Shown here: one piece after another, positions 60,816 to 64,000 of the stretch
Numbering within the stretch: position 1 is the stretch's first letter
How the letters are laid out: each line of letters starts with the position of its first letter
Source: an uncultured Coriobacteriia bacterium
Lineage (GTDB): Bacteria; Actinomycetota; Coriobacteriia; Coriobacteriales; QAMH01
DNA: 64,000 nt
NCBI GenBank assembly: GCA_959608885.1
Contig: CAUHSG010000003.1
Span: 71,787-135,786, forward strand
Reading direction: 5' to 3'
Position numbers and translations under genes: made by a program
Notes under the pieces: generated by a model
Seen by the model: the letters and a program-made list of their open reading frames with translations, nothing else
What the model was told of the DNA's origin: nothing
The model's database searches: none

Positions 60816-61850
60816 ATGCATATTTCCACAAAGCGCAAGGCAGCTGTTGGACTCGTGTTGTCTGCGGCTCTTGCCGTGACACTCTTTCCCGTCAGTGCGA
60901 GTGCCGTTACGGCTGCACAGAAGCAGTCCGAGATTCAGAGTGTTTCCGCTCAGCTCGAATCGCTCAATTACGAATTGAGCCTGGCGGTTGACGACTACAA
61001 CAAGGCTAACCGCGATCATGATCGCGCCGTTGCCGAGGCCGAGGAATGCCAGCAGCGTATCGATGACGCCCAGGCCAAGATTGATTCGTTGCAGACGCGC
61101 ATCGAGACGCGCGCCACGTCGATGTATCGCTCGGGCTCCATGACCTATCTCGACGTGCTTATGGGCGTGGGCTCCTTCGACGATTTTGCGACCGTATGGG
61201 ACACCCTCAACAACCTCAACGCCGAGGATGCCGATCTTGTCGTGAGTAGCAAGGAGGCCAAGGCTGAGCTCGATGCCGCCAAGGCGGATCTCGACGCCAA
61301 GCAGGCAGAGGCTCAGCAACAGCTTGCAGCTGCCGAGTCCTACAAGAGCGAGATCGAATCCAAGACCGCTCAGTACGAGTCAATTTACAACGGTTTGAGT
61401 TCCGAGTATCAGGAACTTCTCGCCCAGGAGCAGGCTGCCCAGTCGCAGGCTGCCGCAGCTGCGAGCTCTGCGTACTTTCCGTCTGTTTCCAACGGCTCGA
61501 GCAACAAGGGTAGCTCATCGCGCCCCAGCGCCAATCTTGGCGGCTCCAGTGCCGTCGAGCGCGCCTATTCGGCCATTGGCCTGCCGTATGTCTACGGTGC
61601 GAGTAGCCCTAGCGCCTTCGATTGTTCCGGCCTCGTGAGCTGGGCCTTGACGGGTAGTTTCGGTCACGCTTACGTCTCTCAGGATTTCTGGGCGATGCCC
61701 GCGGTCAGTGACCCGCAGCCGGGCGATGTCGTTGCCTGCCATGCTGGTCACTGCGGCCTTTACATCGGCAACGGCCAGATGATCGAGGCGCCGCATACGG
61801 GGGCTACGGTATGCATTTCGCCCGTCCGCGGGAAAATCGTGCGTCCGTAA
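60816..61850 (+). CDS. NlpC/P60 peptidoglycan hydrolase with coiled coil
   Basis: A 344-residue exported protein: Sec signal (KAAVGLVLSAALAVTLFPVSASA), a long coiled coil (about 30-210), Ser-rich linker, and an NlpC/P60 domain. The catalytic cysteine is in FDCSGLVSWAL and the histidine in AGHCGLYIGN. The coiled coil (RATSMYRSGSMTYLDVLMGV; DDFATVWDTLNNLNAEDADL) is that of the PcsB/CwlO-type hydrolases activated by FtsEX. It cuts stem peptides. Confidence 0.88.
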   Translation: MHISTKRKAAVGLVLSAALAVTLFPVSASAVTAAQKQSEIQSVSAQLESLNYELSLAVDDYNKANRDHDRAVAEAEECQQRIDDAQAKIDSLQTRIETRATSMYRSGSMTYLDVLMGVGSFDDFATVWDTLNNLNAEDADLVVSSKEAKAELDAAKADLDAKQAEAQQQLAAAESYKSEIESKTAQYESIYNGLSSEYQELLAQEQAAQSQAAAAASSAYFPSVSNGSSNKGSSSRPSANLGGSSAVERAYSAIGLPYVYGASSPSAFDCSGLVSWALTGSFGHAYVSQDFWAMPAVSDPQPGDVVACHAGHCGLYIGNGQMIEAPHTGATVCISPVRGKIVRP

Positions 61851-61990
61851 GCGATAATCACAAATCCTTCGCATATGTGATGAGTCTGTGACGTTAGCTC
61901 ATCCATGCTGCGCAGTCATATGCGCTGGTGGTACCATACCTCGCGCAGAGAACCCAATATGTACTTCAAACGTTGCATTGGGGACGCGCT

Positions 61991-63139
61991 ATGTCTACTT
62001 TTCTTAATCGTAGGGCATTTATTGGCTCCTTCGTAGCATTTGGCGCATTGTGCACCGTCAATCCCACGCAGGCGCTTGCCGTTTCCGCTGCGCAAAAGCA
62101 AGCAGAGGTTCGCGCTGTCAAATCGCAACTCGACGCAATGGCCGAGGACGTTTCTGCCGCGGGTGATCGGTATCATCAGGCGATGGATGCCTATGAGGAT
62201 GCGACCGCGCGCGTCGAGGAGGCGCAGGCAACCATCGCCGAGATGTCGGAGCGCATCGTCTCGTTGCAAGATCGTCTCGACGTGCGCGCGACGGCCATGT
62301 ATCGCTCGGGGTCGACCTCATACCTCGACGTGCTTCTGGGTGTGACCACCTTCGAAGACTTCGCGACCGTATGGGACACGCTCAACAACCTCAATGCCGA
62401 AGATGCCGATTTGGTTGCCAGCACCAAGGTCACGAAGGCGACACTCGAGTCTGCGCAAGGCGAGCTCGTCGCGCAACAGCAGCGTGCTGCCGAACAGCTT
62501 TCGTCTGCCGAGGCGTATATGAACCAGGTGCTTGCGAAGCAGAATGAGTATGACAGGGTCTACAACAACCTCAGCTCGGAGTATCGCCAGATACTTGCCG
62601 AGCAAGAAGCCGCGGAGGCCCAGGCAAGCTCGCGCGCCCCGCAGGAATTCGTGCCAACCCCCGCCCCCTCCGAACCGTCGAGCTCTTCTGGATCGGGAAG
62701 CTCCGGCTCCTCGTCTGGCGGCGGCTCGGGTAGCACCTCAGGCTCTACGAGCGGGTCGGGGTCTGTTTCCAGCGGCTCGTCAGGATCAGGTTCGGCTCCC
62801 AATCTGCCAACTAACGGCAGCGTGCTCGACTATGCGTACTCGAAGCTCGGCCATCCCTACGTATGGGGCGCAAAAGGCCCGGATTCCTTCGATTGCTCGG
62901 GTTTTGTCGCGTGGTGTTACCGCCAGATCGGCATTTCGCTACCCTCTTATACCGAATCGCTCTATGCCACCGCCTCTGCGCGCTTCAGCCCGAGTGAGGC
63001 AAGACCCGGCGACGTGCTCTACAAGCCCGGTCACGTGGGCATTTCCACGGGAGGCATCAACTGCATCGAGGCGATGGGATCACGATGGGGAGTTGTCGAG
63101 AGTTGTCGTGGTGGATGGACGGCGGCCCTGCGTTTCTAG
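61991..63139 (+). CDS. NlpC/P60 peptidoglycan hydrolase with Ser/Gly linker
   Basis: A 382-residue protein from ATG 61991. N-terminal export signal (RRAFIGSFVAFGALCTVNPT; an RR pair but not a full Tat motif), the same coiled-coil type as its neighbour (RATAMYRSGSTSYLDVLLGV, then FATVWDTLNNLNAEDADLV), a long low-complexity Ser/Gly linker (about 230-275), and an NlpC/P60 domain with catalytic FDCSGFVAWCYRQ and GHVGI. Likely works with FtsEX. Confidence 0.88.
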   Translation: MSTFLNRRAFIGSFVAFGALCTVNPTQALAVSAAQKQAEVRAVKSQLDAMAEDVSAAGDRYHQAMDAYEDATARVEEAQATIAEMSERIVSLQDRLDVRATAMYRSGSTSYLDVLLGVTTFEDFATVWDTLNNLNAEDADLVASTKVTKATLESAQGELVAQQQRAAEQLSSAEAYMNQVLAKQNEYDRVYNNLSSEYRQILAEQEAAEAQASSRAPQEFVPTPAPSEPSSSSGSGSSGSSSGGGSGSTSGSTSGSGSVSSGSSGSGSAPNLPTNGSVLDYAYSKLGHPYVWGAKGPDSFDCSGFVAWCYRQIGISLPSYTESLYATASARFSPSEARPGDVLYKPGHVGISTGGINCIEAMGSRWGVVESCRGGWTAALRF

Positions 63140-63301
63140 GCTATCTACCGGCTAAAATGCCGCTCACATCGAATATATGCACGTAATGTGCGCAGTTTAT
63201 GGAGGTCCGGGATGTTGGGGCAGTATGCTTCCTTGCCTGCTGCAATTACTGTCTACAAATCAAGCACTGCATGCATCGCGGGCGCTAGGAATCTTTTTCT
63301 C

Positions 63302-63844
63302 ATGCACTCACATAACCGTAAGTCGGTCTTTGGCATTGCGCTGTCCATTTTGTTTACTCTCGCGCTTTGTCCCGTGGCTTTTGCCGTTCCCCTGCAAGCA
63401 TCTTTGGCTGATGGCACCTCAGACATGTCTGCTGATGAACCCGATCAACTCGAGTTGATTTCGACCTGCCGCGCGCAGATTGACGAGACCGCTGCTGAAA
63501 TTGCCGCTGCCGAAGCTGCAGCCATCGAGGCCGCAAAGCCCGACTCCGTTCGTCGCGCCGAGACGTGCCTGGGCGTGCCCTATCGGTCCGGTGCTTCGAA
63601 CCCCAATGGCTTTGACTGCTCGGGGCTGGTGAGCTATGCGCTTACCGGGAACTACGGGCACGCATACACGTCCTACGCGTTTTGGGGCATGCCCGCGGTG
63701 GGTGACCCGCAGCCGGGCGATGTCGTTGCCTGCAGCCCCGGGCACTGTGGTCTCTATATCGGCGACGGTCTGATGATCCACGCCCCGCAGTCTGGCGAGA
63801 CCGTGCGTGTCGAGGCGATTCGCGGCAAGATCGTGCGTCCGTAA
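63302..63844 (+). CDS. NlpC/P60 domain protein, short form
   Basis: A 180-residue protein from ATG 63302, where a signal peptide starts (SVFGIALSILFTLALCPVAF). An in-frame ATG at 63212 has a better ribosome site (GGAGG) but would put 30 residues before the signal; the choice is open. After about 30 helical residues comes an NlpC/P60 domain: FDCSGLVSYALTGNYGHAY and GHCGLYIGDG. Its C-terminal 75 residues closely match those of the first hydrolase (both end RGKIVRP). It lacks the long coiled coil. Confidence 0.82.
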   Translation: MHSHNRKSVFGIALSILFTLALCPVAFAVPLQASLADGTSDMSADEPDQLELISTCRAQIDETAAEIAAAEAAAIEAAKPDSVRRAETCLGVPYRSGASNPNGFDCSGLVSYALTGNYGHAYTSYAFWGMPAVGDPQPGDVVACSPGHCGLYIGDGLMIHAPQSGETVRVEAIRGKIVRP

Positions 63845-63913
63845 AGTGCCCAGTTCGTCGCAAAAATCGCTCGCATCGCACGCATAATCTGCTAGAATCT
63901 ATCACCGCGCATT
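63845..63913 (+). promoter_or_regulatory. Short promoter region before a tRNA-like sequence
   Basis: TAGAAT at 63893-63898 is a good -10 box 16 bases before the tRNA-like start; no clear -35. Confidence 0.35.
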
Positions 63914-63972
63914 CGGGATGTGGCTCAGCTTGGTAGAGCGCTCGCTTCGGGACGCAGAGGCCGCAGGTTCAA
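63914..63972 (+). pseudogene. Truncated or abnormal tRNA-Pro(CGG)-like sequence
   Basis: The 5' half is a good tRNA: acceptor strand CGGGATG, D-arm GCTC...GAGC, and an anticodon loop TTCGGGA (anticodon CGG). But the anticodon stem CTCGC/CGCAG does not pair at three of five positions, and after GGTTCAA (63966-63972) the sequence turns into an A-rich tail instead of the expected T-stem, acceptor and CCA. This may be a broken gene, an integration boundary, or a sequence/assembly fault close to the window end. Confidence 0.5.
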
Positions 63973-64000
63973 CCAAAAATCCTCTTACAAAAGACAAAAA

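Overview
The window looks like a piece of a high-GC, anaerobic Actinomycetota chromosome, most likely class Coriobacteriia (Eggerthellaceae or a relative). This is inferred from the mixture of CaiB/CaiC/CaiA-type CoA chemistry with electron-transfer flavoproteins, short LuxR and SARP-type regulators, tandem OFA-like MFS carriers, a DUF169 protein, a compact Flp/Tad pilus locus and a prfB-ftsEX region. No rRNA or species-diagnostic marker is present, so the assignment below class level is open. No CRISPR array, transposase, phage gene or rRNA was seen.

Layout. 1-8104 (minus) is one tight eight-gene operon: acyl-CoA dehydrogenase, EtfB, EtfA, hotdog thioesterase, phytoene-desaturase-like flavoprotein, CaiB-type CoA transferase, CaiC-type CoA ligase and a FixC-like quinone oxidoreductase cut by the left edge. 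A divergent LysR gene (8351) faces it. Together they look like a CoA-activated enoate (or polyene) reduction pathway, a form of anaerobic respiration on an unknown organic acid. 9476-20877 (plus) holds a MOSC protein, cysK, an anion carrier, purB, a TSCPD protein, a Tat lipoprotein, a two-component system, purC, a membrane protein, an amidohydrolase and a very small membrane protein. 20885-21150 is a dense set of inverted repeats. 21167-26847 is an accessory block: DUF169 protein, LuxR regulator, C45-family N-terminal-nucleophile acyltransferase/hydrolase, and two closely related MFS carriers. A toxin-antitoxin-like pair follows.

27534-35545 (minus) is a Tad/Flp pilus operon: cpaB, tadZ, tadA, tadB, tadC, flp, a second short pilin-like gene, three TadE/TadG-like pseudopilin genes and a DUF192 gene; no prepilin peptidase is present. 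35900-38502 (minus) is serS plus two TrkA-like K+ regulators. From 38618 rightward, on the plus strand, come housekeeping genes: a lipoprotein, SRP RNA, DedA, dnaX, ebfC, recR, citrate synthase and a HEAT-like protein. A small accessory module (45118-49558) with a STAND-SARP regulator interrupts this run before secA, prfB, split transketolase, ftsE, ftsX, a DivIC-like protein, tRNA-Leu(UAA), a polyprenyl synthase and a run of peptidoglycan-binding and NlpC/P60 proteins. The right edge carries the 5' part of an abnormal tRNA-Pro-like gene.

The best candidates for undescribed biology are the CoA/flavoprotein operon at 1-8350, the C45 hydrolase plus twin-carrier block at 21167-26847, and the STAND-SARP module at 45118-49558. 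All functional statements come from reading motifs by eye; no database search was possible.
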